Positions 1 through 6,760 of a DNA stretch of 11,164 nucleotides are shown here, in pieces. A program made the position numbers and the translations under genes. The notes under the pieces were generated by a model. The model saw only the letters and a list, made by a program, of their open reading frames with translations, ran no database searches and was not told where the DNA came from. This DNA is from Thiotrichaceae bacterium (lineage in GTDB: Bacteria; Pseudomonadota; Gammaproteobacteria; Thiotrichales; Thiotrichaceae): positions 1 through 11,164 of the forward strand of contig JALVFC010000228.1 in assembly GCA_027030285.1 (NCBI GenBank), read 5' to 3'. Positions within the stretch are counted from its first letter, which is position 1. Each line of letters starts with the position of its first letter.

Positions 1-267
1 CTTGGTCGAGAAGGTCAGAGTTTCGCAGGAGTATCAACTTGGCGTGTTCCAAACTTGAAAGAGCTTGCTTCAATTGCTGTTTATAGGAAAAATGCATCTC
101 CAGCTATTAACAGCTCGGTATTTCCCGCTACTGAGCCTGTATTTACATGGACCAATACAGAACTTCCCAATAGCGCAAGTTCAGCCTGGGTAATAAGTTT
201 CGGAAATGGTGGGGATCGTGTTATCGGAAAGTCTGAGGTAAGACCTGTAAGACTGGTTCATGATTAG
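1..267 (+). CDS. DUF1566 (Lcl C-terminal) domain protein, 3' end only
   Basis: Frame 1 is open from the first base of the window to the TAG at 265-267, giving the last 88 residues of a gene that begins upstream. The segment has the marks of the DUF1566/Lcl C-terminal domain: a 'WRVPNLKELASI' element, then 'PAINSSVFP', an aromatic 'FTWTNTEL' stretch, a 'WVISFGNG' strand and a closing 'VRPVRLVHD', matching the family's usual 'WRLPn.kEL...pain...Fp...YW(S/T)st...aw.v.f..G.......vRlVR' order. Proteins of this family are normally exported, often modular, surface or periplasmic proteins; their biochemical role is poorly known. The N-terminus, and therefore any signal peptide, lies outside the window. 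A TTG at 55 could start a 70-residue ORF, but the open frame and the conserved tryptophan motif before it show this is internal. The gene is followed 14 bases later by a strong stem-loop, so it is the end of its own transcription unit. Confidence 0.85.
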   Translation, partial: LGREGQSFAGVSTWRVPNLKELASIAVYRKNASPAINSSVFPATEPVFTWTNTELPNSASSAWVISFGNGGDRVIGKSEVRPVRLVHD

Positions 268-280
268 TATTTCTCTTCGA

Positions 281-318
281 CCTCATTCTCTCCATTAGCT
301 GGAGAGAATGAGAGTTTC
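281..318 (+). terminator. Rho-independent-like terminator after the DUF1566 gene
   Basis: Positions 282-293 (CTCATTCTCTCC) and 301-312 (GGAGAGAATGAG) are perfectly complementary over 12 bp, and A294-T300 can add a thirteenth pair, leaving a 5-base loop. The stem starts 14 bases after the stop codon at 267. The stretch after the stem contains only a short T run (GTTTCT), so termination may be less than complete, but position and stem strength make a terminator the most likely role. Confidence 0.75.
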
Positions 319-1000
319 TAAGCATTGTTTGACCTAATACTCAGTCATGTCATTACCATTGAAGATCTGCTTGAATTCAGTGATTTGGAAGTGAGTCATG
401 GTTGCTCAGTGTGTGGTAGTGATATCGCAGTGTAGGATTCATGAAGCACATAGAGTTTTTATGATGAGATATGATCATAATGTTGTCGTTATTACCAAGC
501 AGATGGCTGGTAGTCACTTTTCTATTAAGTATACCCACTGGCTGGAGCGTCCGCCCCAGTTGTCCAGAATCCTTTGACCTTTATCTTGCTGCAATCATAA
601 AATAGCATAAGCTCGATAAAGGAAATATATTAACTATCAATAGCTTTCACGTACTATAATGCATTCTATAAGAGTATTCGATCTGTTTGTCCTTTGATGG
701 CTTGAGATTAAATCCGGATGTCTTAATATTTCTAGTAGCATCAAGATTTGGCTGCTTACAGTGCAGACCGATACTAATTTCATGTGTGTCTGCCACGTGA
801 AGTCACGGATTCAGGTATTAGGTAATAACAATAAAATAGGCAGGTGCCAATGGTCTGTGTGGCGTGGCTTTCCTGAGGTGTTAATACAATAATAGTGGCA
901 GTTATTGTTTCACCCTTGTAAAAATCGGGTGCTAAGATAGTTCGTTATTATAAGCAGTTACAGATAAATAAAGACACAATCGATATAAAAAGATAAAAAT

Positions 1001-1007
1001 AAAGGTG
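1001..1007 (+). promoter_or_regulatory. Ribosome binding site deciding the RraA-like start
   Basis: AAAGGTG at 1001-1007 lies six bases before the ATG at 1014. The same GTG (1005-1007) could formally start the frame three codons earlier, but it would then have no Shine-Dalgarno sequence of its own, so ATG 1014 is preferred. Confidence 0.7.
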
Positions 1008-1013
1008 AAAAAA

Positions 1014-1727
1014 ATGGCAGGAAGACCAAGTACAACTGAAATGCACTGCGGCCCCGGTTTTAGAGTTCGCAAGGAAATAGAGCGACCTGATCCGGCTCTT
1101 ATAGAAGCTTTTAGTAAATACCCGACCCCAGATATTTCAGATCTGATTAATCGTCTCTACACAATGTCTGCAAATATCCACAATGTTTCCAACAAAAAAG
1201 AAATTTGTGGTCCTGCCTGTACCGTAAAAGTTTTTCCAGGTGACAACTTGATGGTGCATAAAGCACTTGATGTGGCAAAGCCAGGAGATATTGTCGTCGT
1301 AGATGCCTCTGCAAATAAAACCCATGCTGTGTTGGGTGATCTGGTCTCCAACAAGGCGAAGCATGTCGGGATTCAGGCATTTGTTATTGATGGCCTGGTA
1401 CGTGATATTGAAGGTATCAGGGAGACGGGCTTGCCTGTATATGCCACTGGTGTAACGCCAATAGGGCCCTTGCACCGTGGTCCTGGAGAGCTGGGATATT
1501 CTGTTTCATGTGGTGGTATTGTGGTGAATCCTGGTGACATTATCCGTGGTGATGAAAATGGTGTTGTGGTGATTCGAAAAGATTTTGCCGAGGATATTTT
1601 AGAGCGTTTACATGTCCAGAAAGCCAGCCTGGAAACGTATGTGTCACAGGTGAAACAGGGTGTCTTCTCAAATGCCTGGGTAGATGAGATGCTAAAGCAG
1701 GGTAATTGTTCACTGGATGAGGACTAG
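1014..1727 (+). CDS. RraA / HMG-aldolase family protein (putative oxo-acid aldolase or decarboxylase)
   Basis: The 237-residue product belongs to the RraA-like fold shared by RNase E regulator RraA and by class II 4-hydroxy-4-methyl-2-oxoglutarate (HMG)/4-carboxy-4-hydroxy-2-oxoadipate aldolases, which also decarboxylate oxaloacetate. Seen in the sequence: 'PTPDISDLINR' near residues 38-47, 'GPACTVKVFPGDN' at 66-78, 'GDIVVVDA' at 91-98, 'GDLVSNKAKHVG' at 108-119, 'VIDGLVRD' at 124-131 and 'GDENGVVVI' at 179-187. In studied aldolases the Arg-Asp of the 'G.vRD' motif (here R130, D131) bind substrate and the divalent metal; both are present, so catalysis is plausible and a pure RraA-type inhibitor is less likely. 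The length is close to the family's 210-240. It is first in a same-strand block: six bases separate its stop from the ATP-grasp gene. Next to ligases and an Ldh-like protein, production or cleavage of a 2-oxo acid is a reasonable inference, but the substrate cannot be read from the sequence. Confidence 0.88.
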   Translation: MAGRPSTTEMHCGPGFRVRKEIERPDPALIEAFSKYPTPDISDLINRLYTMSANIHNVSNKKEICGPACTVKVFPGDNLMVHKALDVAKPGDIVVVDASANKTHAVLGDLVSNKAKHVGIQAFVIDGLVRDIEGIRETGLPVYATGVTPIGPLHRGPGELGYSVSCGGIVVNPGDIIRGDENGVVVIRKDFAEDILERLHVQKASLETYVSQVKQGVFSNAWVDEMLKQGNCSLDED

Positions 1728-1733
1728 TATCCC

Positions 1734-2810
1734 ATGTGGCAAGACAAAGTCACACGTGTAAAACGTCTGACACAAAAAGTGATAGACAAGGCATCGCCAG
1801 GGCGCAGAGCGGAACGTGCTGCTTTTAGTGCATTGCGTAAGCGTTTTTATACAGCCTACTGGGAGAATGCAGCTGCTAGCATAGGTGCGGATATTGAAGA
1901 TATGGGTAATGGCTTTTGGCAAATCAGAAAAGGTAATGCCGTTACTTTCGTACATAATGAACGAGTAATGCTTGATAATCCAGTTATATTAGCCCTGGTT
2001 GGGGATAAGGCACTGGTTTACCGCTTGCTGGCGGAGGATCATTGTCCTGTCCCCCGGTCACAGGTTTTTACTCTGGACACTATTAACAAGGCTTTTGAGT
2101 TTCAGCAAAAAACAGCGGGCGCAGTTGTTGTAAAGCCGATGGATTCCTGGGCTGGCCAGGGGGTGACGGTAAATATCAAGACAGCTGAGACTTTACAACA
2201 GGCAGCGTCATTCGCTGCGCAGTTTGGTGAGAAGCTGCTGGTTGAAAACCATATTGCTGGAGACTCGTATCGGCTACTGTTTCTCAATGGTGATTTTATT
2301 GATGCTGTGCGGCGCGATTCACCACAGATCACGGGTGATGGAAAATCAACCATCAAACAATTGGTTGCTGCTGAGAATGCCTCCCGTGTTTCCGGACAGG
2401 AAATCACGGCATTGAGTGCCTTGCGTATTGATGCAGACTGTAAACGAACTTTGCAGGAATCTGGCTTTTCCCTGCAATCGGTACTGCCTGAAAATAAAAC
2501 CATCAGGGTAAAAAAAGTAGCGAACCATAATTCACGTTATGAAAACCATAGTGTGACAAAGCAGGTACATCCGGAAATCATACAGCTAGGTAGTGAGATT
2601 GCATCGCGATACCGTATTGAGCTGGCTGGTCTTGACATTATTACCACTGATATTTCAAAACCATTGGCCGCAACGAGCGGTGTGATTAATGAAATTAATA
2701 CGACGCCGGGCTTGCATCATCATGCGTTAATTTCCAAACCTGATGAGGCAGCGCCTGTGGGTGGAATGGTGCTTGATTATATTTTGCGACACTACCCTAT
2801 TGAAAGGTAG
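1734..2810 (+). CDS. Stand-alone ATP-grasp ligase, cyanophycin-synthetase-like module
   Basis: The 358-residue protein carries an ATP-grasp fold of the type found in the middle of cyanophycin synthetase (CphA) and in GshAB-like glutathione ligases. Visible elements are 'VVVKPMDSWAGQGV' (132-144, nucleotide-binding lysine and glycine-rich loop), 'LLVENHIAGDSYRLLFLNG' (168-186), 'DSPQITGDGKSTIKQL' (195-210), 'KVANHNSRYENHSVT' (261-275), 'GLDIITTDI' (299-307) and 'NEINTTPGLHHH' (319-330); E320 and N322 are the expected Mg-ATP ligands. Such enzymes activate a carboxylate as acyl phosphate and join it to an amine. The C-terminal Mur-ligase half of CphA is absent and the N-terminal 80 residues do not resemble the CphA N domain clearly, so cyanophycin itself is not the expected product. 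The start is six bases after the RraA-like gene with only a weak GAGG upstream, suggesting translational coupling. The Shine-Dalgarno sequence of the following small ORF is embedded in its last codons. Confidence 0.85.
   Translation: MWQDKVTRVKRLTQKVIDKASPGRRAERAAFSALRKRFYTAYWENAAASIGADIEDMGNGFWQIRKGNAVTFVHNERVMLDNPVILALVGDKALVYRLLAEDHCPVPRSQVFTLDTINKAFEFQQKTAGAVVVKPMDSWAGQGVTVNIKTAETLQQAASFAAQFGEKLLVENHIAGDSYRLLFLNGDFIDAVRRDSPQITGDGKSTIKQLVAAENASRVSGQEITALSALRIDADCKRTLQESGFSLQSVLPENKTIRVKKVANHNSRYENHSVTKQVHPEIIQLGSEIASRYRIELAGLDIITTDISKPLAATSGVINEINTTPGLHHHALISKPDEAAPVGGMVLDYILRHYPIER
2802..2808 (+). promoter_or_regulatory. Strong ribosome binding site for the 35-codon ORF
   Basis: GAAAGGT at 2802-2808 overlaps the final codons of the ATP-grasp gene and its last core G is five bases from the ATG at 2813. 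It is the best-spaced Shine-Dalgarno sequence in this block, better than those of the two large genes that follow, and is the main argument that the short ORF is translated. Confidence 0.6.
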
Positions 2811-2812
2811 CT

Positions 2813-2920
2813 ATGAGTCTGTCAGAAAGTATTGCAGTAGTAGGGCGTGGCTTATACACTGCATGCTTTGTTTGGTACAGGTTGTGGCTCAAGCCTGTAA
2901 TCGTTGAGAATCATCATTAA
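2813..2920 (+). CDS. Small ORF, 35 residues, between two ATP-grasp genes
   Basis: ATG 2813 to TAA 2918-2920 encodes 35 residues beginning MSLSESIAVVGRGLYTACF and ending VIVENHH. I do not recognise it. It starts two bases after the stop of the cyanophycin-synthetase-like gene and stops 18 bases before the next ATP-grasp ATG, in the same reading frame as that gene. The middle (residues 7-31) is mostly hydrophobic and aromatic (one Phe, two Tyr, two Trp, one Cys) with three basic residues; the ends are polar, and two His close the chain. Possible roles, all inferred: a peptide substrate or carrier for one of the ligases (ATP-grasp enzymes acting on ribosomal peptides are known from microviridin-type graspetides and pheganomycin), a small membrane-associated protein, or a coupling leader for the downstream gene, which lacks a clear Shine-Dalgarno sequence. 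A chance ORF or a decayed N-terminal extension of the next gene cannot be excluded. Confidence 0.45.
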   Translation: MSLSESIAVVGRGLYTACFVWYRLWLKPVIVENHH

Positions 2921-2938
2921 ACCAATATTCCTCTTGTT

Positions 2939-4120
2939 ATGCCAGCACATAAAGTACCTGTTATTATCTTGGGCGGAATGGAAAATTCTCTGTCCGTTGT
3001 CCGTAGCTTGGGGAGGCGCGGCATTTCAGTTTCCGTAGCCTCCCTGCCACGCTGTGGTGCTTTTTATTCACGCTATATTGATAAAAAATATGTCATTCCA
3101 GCAGGGACTTCGCGTGAAGCCTATTTCAGAGAGCTGCTGCTGGGAGAAAATAGTGAGCAGCATCACGGTAGTATCGTACAGGCGTGTGATGATGCAGCGA
3201 TTGAGTTTATTATTGAGAATCACCAACAACTCAGCCAGCACTACAGGCTGGACGTGCATAAGCCTGAACTACAGAAAGCCATGCTGGACAAGCAGGAGAC
3301 CCTGCGTATGGCAAAAGAGGCAGGCATAGGTATCCCTGAGTTCTGGAATATCGATTCATTGGAGGATATTGCCCAAATTGAGGATGAAATTACTTTTCCG
3401 GCGATTATTAAGCCCATCCACTCACACCTTTTCCAGAAAGCTTTTGATGGTAAAAAACTGATCCAGATAAACAATAAGGCAGAGCTGAATGAGCAAGCTG
3501 CGTTGGTTGTTGAAAAAGGACTGGAGTTTATGATTTCAGAGTTAATCCCCGGTCCTGATACTCAAAATAGCAGCTACTACACGCATATTGATGATGAGGG
3601 AAATGAGCTTTTCAAATTTACCAAGTACGTAATTCGTCGTGATCCACCTAATTTTGGCGGTGCCTGTTGCCATGGAACGCAGTGGCTACCGGAGACAGCT
3701 GCCCTGGGTGAAAAGTTCTTCCGTGCTATCGGTTTTACCGGACTGGCGAATATTGAATTCAAGCAAGATCCACGTGATGGCACTTTGAAAGTAATTGAAT
3801 GCAATATGCGTTATACAGCCGGACAGGAATTGGTAACTCGCTCTGGTGTGGATATCCCATATCTGATTTATCAATATCTAACGGATAATAAGCAGCCTGT
3901 GGTGACCGATTACAAGCAAGGGATGCAATACTGGTATCCACGTGAAGATTTTCGTTCTTTCCGACAGCTTGCTGCGCGTGGTGAATTATCTTTTGGGGGC
4001 TGGCTAAAAAGCGTGCTGCATATTCCCACCGTTTTTCCATATTTCAGGCTACAAGACCCCATGCCTTCTTTAGTGCTTCTAAAAGCCTGGGTTTCTGATT
4101 ATTTGCCATGGAAGAAATAA
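2939..4120 (+). CDS. ATP-grasp carboxylate-amine ligase (carbamoyl-phosphate-synthase-like type)
   Basis: The 393-residue protein is an ATP-grasp enzyme of the carboxylate-amine ligase type that is common in polysaccharide and natural product loci, distinct from the neighbour at 1734. It starts with a pre-ATP-grasp strand and loop, 'VPVIILGGMENSLSVVRSLGRRG' (6-28), followed by 'YSRYIDKKYVIP' (43-54). The ATP-grasp core shows 'KQETLRMAKEAGIGIPEF' (118-135), 'FPAIIKPIHSH' (153-163), 'MISELIPGPD' (198-207), 'GLANIEFKQD' (268-277) and 'VIECNMRYTAG' (285-295); E273, E287 and N289 fit the metal-binding positions. It should join a carboxylic acid to an amine with ATP cleavage; acceptor and donor are unknown. 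The ATG at 2939 has no good Shine-Dalgarno sequence, and an in-frame TAA at 2918-2920 limits the upstream choice, so translation probably depends on ribosomes finishing the 35-codon ORF. The last 13 bases overlap the Ldh-like gene. About 100 C-terminal residues follow the catalytic core and end in a tryptophan-rich tail. Confidence 0.85.
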   Translation: MPAHKVPVIILGGMENSLSVVRSLGRRGISVSVASLPRCGAFYSRYIDKKYVIPAGTSREAYFRELLLGENSEQHHGSIVQACDDAAIEFIIENHQQLSQHYRLDVHKPELQKAMLDKQETLRMAKEAGIGIPEFWNIDSLEDIAQIEDEITFPAIIKPIHSHLFQKAFDGKKLIQINNKAELNEQAALVVEKGLEFMISELIPGPDTQNSSYYTHIDDEGNELFKFTKYVIRRDPPNFGGACCHGTQWLPETAALGEKFFRAIGFTGLANIEFKQDPRDGTLKVIECNMRYTAGQELVTRSGVDIPYLIYQYLTDNKQPVVTDYKQGMQYWYPREDFRSFRQLAARGELSFGGWLKSVLHIPTVFPYFRLQDPMPSLVLLKAWVSDYLPWKK

Positions 4121-5157
4121 TAGCCAACAAGGTAGAACTGCATCGTTTTGCAACTGAAATATTACAAGCAAGCGGTGCGGATAAGGATGAAGCTGCTGTT
4201 GTAGCTGATGTACTGGTGTGGTGCGATCTGGTTGGACGAGATAATCAGGGTGTCTGGCGATTGCCTATTCTCACTAAGCGCATCGAAAAAGGGCTGGTTA
4301 ATACGCCATGTAACTATACGGTTGAGTCAACCGCGACCTCGGCAGCTATTGTTGATGGTAACAGAGGTATGGGGCACTACGTAGCTCATTGTGCAATGGA
4401 AGAAGCCATAAAGATTGCCAGACAAGCGGGCATAGCTTTTGTGGGTGTTAAGGATAGTAATTTTTTTGGGGCAGGGGCATATTATATCCAGCAAGCTGCT
4501 GCGGCAGGCATGATTGGTATTGCAGCCAGCAATTCTTACCCCAAGGTTGCAGCATACAATGGTGTGAGTTCGGTGTTAGGCACCAACCCATTTGCTTTTT
4601 CTGCACCTCGCCAAAACGGTCATAGTATCTTGCTGGATATGGCAACTTCTGCCAGTGCTGGCTCCACCATCAGAAAATGTATAGAAAACTGCGCAGAGTT
4701 GCCAGATGGGATTGCAGTTGATAGTGAAGGAGCATATATTAAAGATCCCACGCAAGTCGAAAAAGGGACTATTCTGCCTTTTGGTGGTGCTAAGGGATAT
4801 GGCTTGTCATTGATGGTCGAAATATTAAGCGGTGTTATTACGGGCGCCGGTTATTCGCATGGTGTCAAGTCCATGTATAAAAACTTCGAAGAAAGCGGCA
4901 ATAACGGGCATTTCTTTATCGCAATTGATATTGAAAAACTGATTCCGATACAGGACTATTATCTGCGCATAGAGTCATTTATAGCGCTATTACGAGCATC
5001 AGGTCCAGCAGGAACAACGAAATCAGTGATGCTACCGGGCGAGTTTCGTTGGGAACAATATGAACAGAATCTGTTGAAGGGAGTAAAAATCAATAGGGCA
5101 ACGACAGAGGCACTTAAAGAGCTTTCTGGGCGCTATAAGGTTGCTTTACCCATGTAG
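4108..5157 (+). CDS. Ldh_2 family (malate/L-lactate dehydrogenase-like) protein with altered active site
   Basis: The 349 residues match the Ldh_2 family (YiaK, AllD ureidoglycolate dehydrogenase, sulfolactate dehydrogenase, delta1-piperideine-2-carboxylate reductase), NAD(P)-dependent enzymes that interconvert 2-oxo acids or cyclic imines with their reduced forms. Landmarks: 'DLVGRDNQGVWRLP' (40-53), 'IVDGNRGMGH' (81-90), 'GVKDSNFFGAGAYY' (113-126), 'VLGTNPFAFSAPR' (156-168), 'ILLDMATSASA' (174-184) and 'PFGGAKGYGLSL' (224-235). The family usually has 'SHG' at the first motif and 'NHFG' at the second; here they read N46-Q47-G48 and N118-F119-F120-G121, so both conserved histidines are gone, while the cofactor-side motifs, including K229, are kept. 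It may bind NAD(P)H but use different chemistry, or serve a structural role. The start is fixed by an in-frame TGA at 4096-4098; the gene overlaps the ligase before it by 13 bases and lacks a clear Shine-Dalgarno sequence, pointing to translational coupling. No terminator is evident after it. Confidence 0.87.
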   Translation: MEEIIANKVELHRFATEILQASGADKDEAAVVADVLVWCDLVGRDNQGVWRLPILTKRIEKGLVNTPCNYTVESTATSAAIVDGNRGMGHYVAHCAMEEAIKIARQAGIAFVGVKDSNFFGAGAYYIQQAAAAGMIGIAASNSYPKVAAYNGVSSVLGTNPFAFSAPRQNGHSILLDMATSASAGSTIRKCIENCAELPDGIAVDSEGAYIKDPTQVEKGTILPFGGAKGYGLSLMVEILSGVITGAGYSHGVKSMYKNFEESGNNGHFFIAIDIEKLIPIQDYYLRIESFIALLRASGPAGTTKSVMLPGEFRWEQYEQNLLKGVKINRATTEALKELSGRYKVALPM

Positions 5158-5482
5158 TGTTCTGAAATTCGGCACATAATCTTAAAGTATCAGTTGCAGA
5201 AGCTGTCCGGGCTGTAGTTTATGCTCAATCCGCATGTTTGCTTCTTGCTCTTTATAATAATGCACCGTTTTTGAGTGATTATTAATCGTGAAGAGTATAT
5301 CGTAAACCCATTTGAAGCCAGGTTGTAAAGTATTCAACTATGCTAATAGACTGCACAGCCTCCTAGATTCAGACAAAGAATGAGCTGCGGCTTTTAGTAC
5401 TTGTATCCTGGCTAATCCTCTCTTTGAAAAAAACCTGCTTCAGACAAATGTTTCGAAATTCTGTATAGAGCCACATAATAAT
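5158..5482. other. Intergenic gap before the flippase gene
   Basis: These 325 bases contain no gene I can support; the longest ATG-initiated plus-strand ORFs I traced are under 20 codons. A TATAAT lies in 'CTTTATAATAATG' around 5250-5262, but no fitting -35 element stands 16-18 bases upstream. TTCAGACAAA occurs twice as a direct repeat (5368-5377 and 5439-5448), 71 bases apart. The gap could hold a separate promoter for the flippase pair or be the scar of a lost gene; the sequence does not decide. Confidence 0.5.
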
Positions 5483-6760
5483 ATGCGTAACCTTGTTCTT
5501 AAAATCATGCAAACTGGCGGAGCAAAGATTTATTCTGTTCTGCTGGGGATTATTACGCTGTCAATAACTGCACGATGGCTAGGACCGGAAGGGCGTGGGA
5601 TAGTGGCCTCGATCACAACATGGGTAAATCTTTTTGCTGAAGTAACGGCCATTAGCTTGGGTTCGGTTTTAATTTTCAAGGCAAGCAAAGGGCGTGATGA
5701 CAAGTGGCTGCCCACTGTCTTGGGAACATTGTTTGGACACACCCTGATTGTTAGTATATTTAGCTGGTTACTAGTGGCTCTTCTATATATAGGTGGGCAA
5801 CACTGGGGATGGGTGAAAGCTCTGGATAATCTCCCAGCTATTCCTTTAATGGTGGGTTTTCTTGTTCTGCCTCTTATCCTGTGGGAGGTTTACACCAATG
5901 CCCTGTTAAATATCGAGGACAGGTTAAGTGCTTTTAACCGGTTTCAGGTAATGGGTAGTACGTCAAACAGTGTATTTATCGTACTGTTAGTGGTTATTGC
6001 CGACTTTGGTGTGCTGGGTGTTTTAATTTCCAAAATCATCTGGCAGTCTATCATCGCCTTTGGCGGCATAAGAGAGCTGCTTAAACGCTCAACTACTCGT
6101 CTTTCCTACAGTTATACGCTCTACAAGGACTTATTGAAAAATGGCATAAAAATGCACCTTGGCACCATCGGTGCGATTATGACTACAAGTATTGATGTGG
6201 TCATGGTCAATGCCTATTTGGGAAATGAAGCGACCGGAATTTATCAACTGGCAGTGCAAATGTGTCAGATGCTGTTAATTGTATCTTATGCAGCAAATAC
6301 CGTTTTACAGGGTGAGTTGACCCGTAAAGGTGTGCATGGAGTATGGCCATTTCAGAAAAAAATATTATTTCTAACACTGGCTTTTATTATTTCTGTATCC
6401 ATCTTTTCTGGTTCTACCGCAAAGTGGTGGTTAATCTGGCTGGCAGGTGAAGAGTTCAGGCAGGCGATTCCAGTATTTCAGTTACTCTTGATGACCATTG
6501 TTGTTAACACTTTTACAACAGTTATGAGTGTGCAATGGATTGGCAGGGGCTGGTTCTTGCTGAACTCAACCATAACGCTAATAAAGGGCACTATGAATAT
6601 TGGCTTGAATGCAGTGCTTATACCTGAATTTGGCATCTTTGGTGCTGTATATGCCACCATTGGTGTGGTCAGTTTTTCACTATTAGTAAATATCTTGATG
6701 TTTATTTATTTTGAACTTGATGCGCGGCGCCATAATAAACTTTCACCAGGATCATCATGA
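5483..6760 (+). CDS. Wzx-type polysaccharide flippase (MOP superfamily)
   Basis: The 425-residue protein is almost entirely hydrophobic, with about 12 predicted membrane segments (for example around 80-104, 118-140, 162-184, 228-246, 255-276, 294-321, 328-350 and 383-411) and few charged loops, as in the MOP superfamily of lipid-linked oligosaccharide flippases. The first helix pair is separated by 'ARWLGPEGRGIVAS' (30-43), a typical signature of polysaccharide biosynthesis/flippase proteins. Such proteins move undecaprenyl-linked repeat units from the cytoplasmic to the periplasmic face of the inner membrane. The length fits the family's 400-500. The Shine-Dalgarno sequence of ATG 5483 is weak (AGAG 13 bases upstream); M9 at 5507 has none either. 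Its stop codon overlaps the start of the next gene as ATGA, so the two are translated together. Its presence is the main reason to see the locus as glycan-related; no polymerase or priming glycosyltransferase is in the window. Confidence 0.88.
   Translation: MRNLVLKIMQTGGAKIYSVLLGIITLSITARWLGPEGRGIVASITTWVNLFAEVTAISLGSVLIFKASKGRDDKWLPTVLGTLFGHTLIVSIFSWLLVALLYIGGQHWGWVKALDNLPAIPLMVGFLVLPLILWEVYTNALLNIEDRLSAFNRFQVMGSTSNSVFIVLLVVIADFGVLGVLISKIIWQSIIAFGGIRELLKRSTTRLSYSYTLYKDLLKNGIKMHLGTIGAIMTTSIDVVMVNAYLGNEATGIYQLAVQMCQMLLIVSYAANTVLQGELTRKGVHGVWPFQKKILFLTLAFIISVSIFSGSTAKWWLIWLAGEEFRQAIPVFQLLLMTIVVNTFTTVMSVQWIGRGWFLLNSTITLIKGTMNIGLNAVLIPEFGIFGAVYATIGVVSFSLLVNILMFIYFELDARRHNKLSPGSS
6748..6751 (+). 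promoter_or_regulatory. Ribosome binding site at the ATGA overlap
   Basis: AGGA at 6748-6751, five bases before the ATG at 6757, lies within the end of the flippase gene. With the ATGA stop/start overlap it supports coupled translation and fixes the start of the downstream gene. Confidence 0.55.

Larger units (their letters stand above)
268..1013. other. Long intergenic region without a convincing gene
   Basis: Apart from the terminator at its left end, this stretch of roughly 690 bases holds no gene I can support. One 59-codon plus-strand ORF (ATG at 398, TGA at 575-577) has a GGAAG six bases before the ATG, but its translation is rich in Val, Cys and His, resembles nothing I recognise and lacks a downstream partner, so I do not call it. 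Small dyads are present: CGTGA-AG-TCACG at 796-807, GCAGAC/GTCTGC at 763-768 and 788-793, and CACCC/GGGTG at 911-915 and 927-931. The last 60 bases are A-rich. No clean sigma70 or sigma54 promoter could be fixed by eye, although the promoter of the downstream block should lie here. Confidence 0.6.

Noticed and set aside
803..815. TCACGGATTCAGG here resembles TCACGGATCCAGG at 10577-10589 (12 of 13 bases)
   Set aside because: A single mismatch-containing 13-mer pair between two gaps of several hundred bases is expected by chance about once in two tries, and the flanks do not align well.
889..915. TGGCAG...GTTTC near 895 as a sigma54 -24/-12 promoter
   Set aside because: The spacing between the GG and the expected GC is wrong and the TTGC element is absent.
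2102..2503. 133-codon minus-strand ORF opposite the cyanophycin-synthetase-like gene
   Set aside because: It is a shadow of a clear conserved ATP-grasp gene and shows no recognisable domain; the same applies to the other antisense ORFs over 1014-4120.
5250..5262. TATAAT in the gap before the flippase gene as a sigma70 -10 box
   Set aside because: The hexamer about 17 bases upstream does not resemble TTGACA and no extended -10 is present; in AT-rich DNA the hexamer alone is weak evidence.
5368..5448. Direct repeat TTCAGACAAA (5368-5377 and 5439-5448)
   Set aside because: Only 10 bases, no further similarity around the copies and nothing element-like between them.
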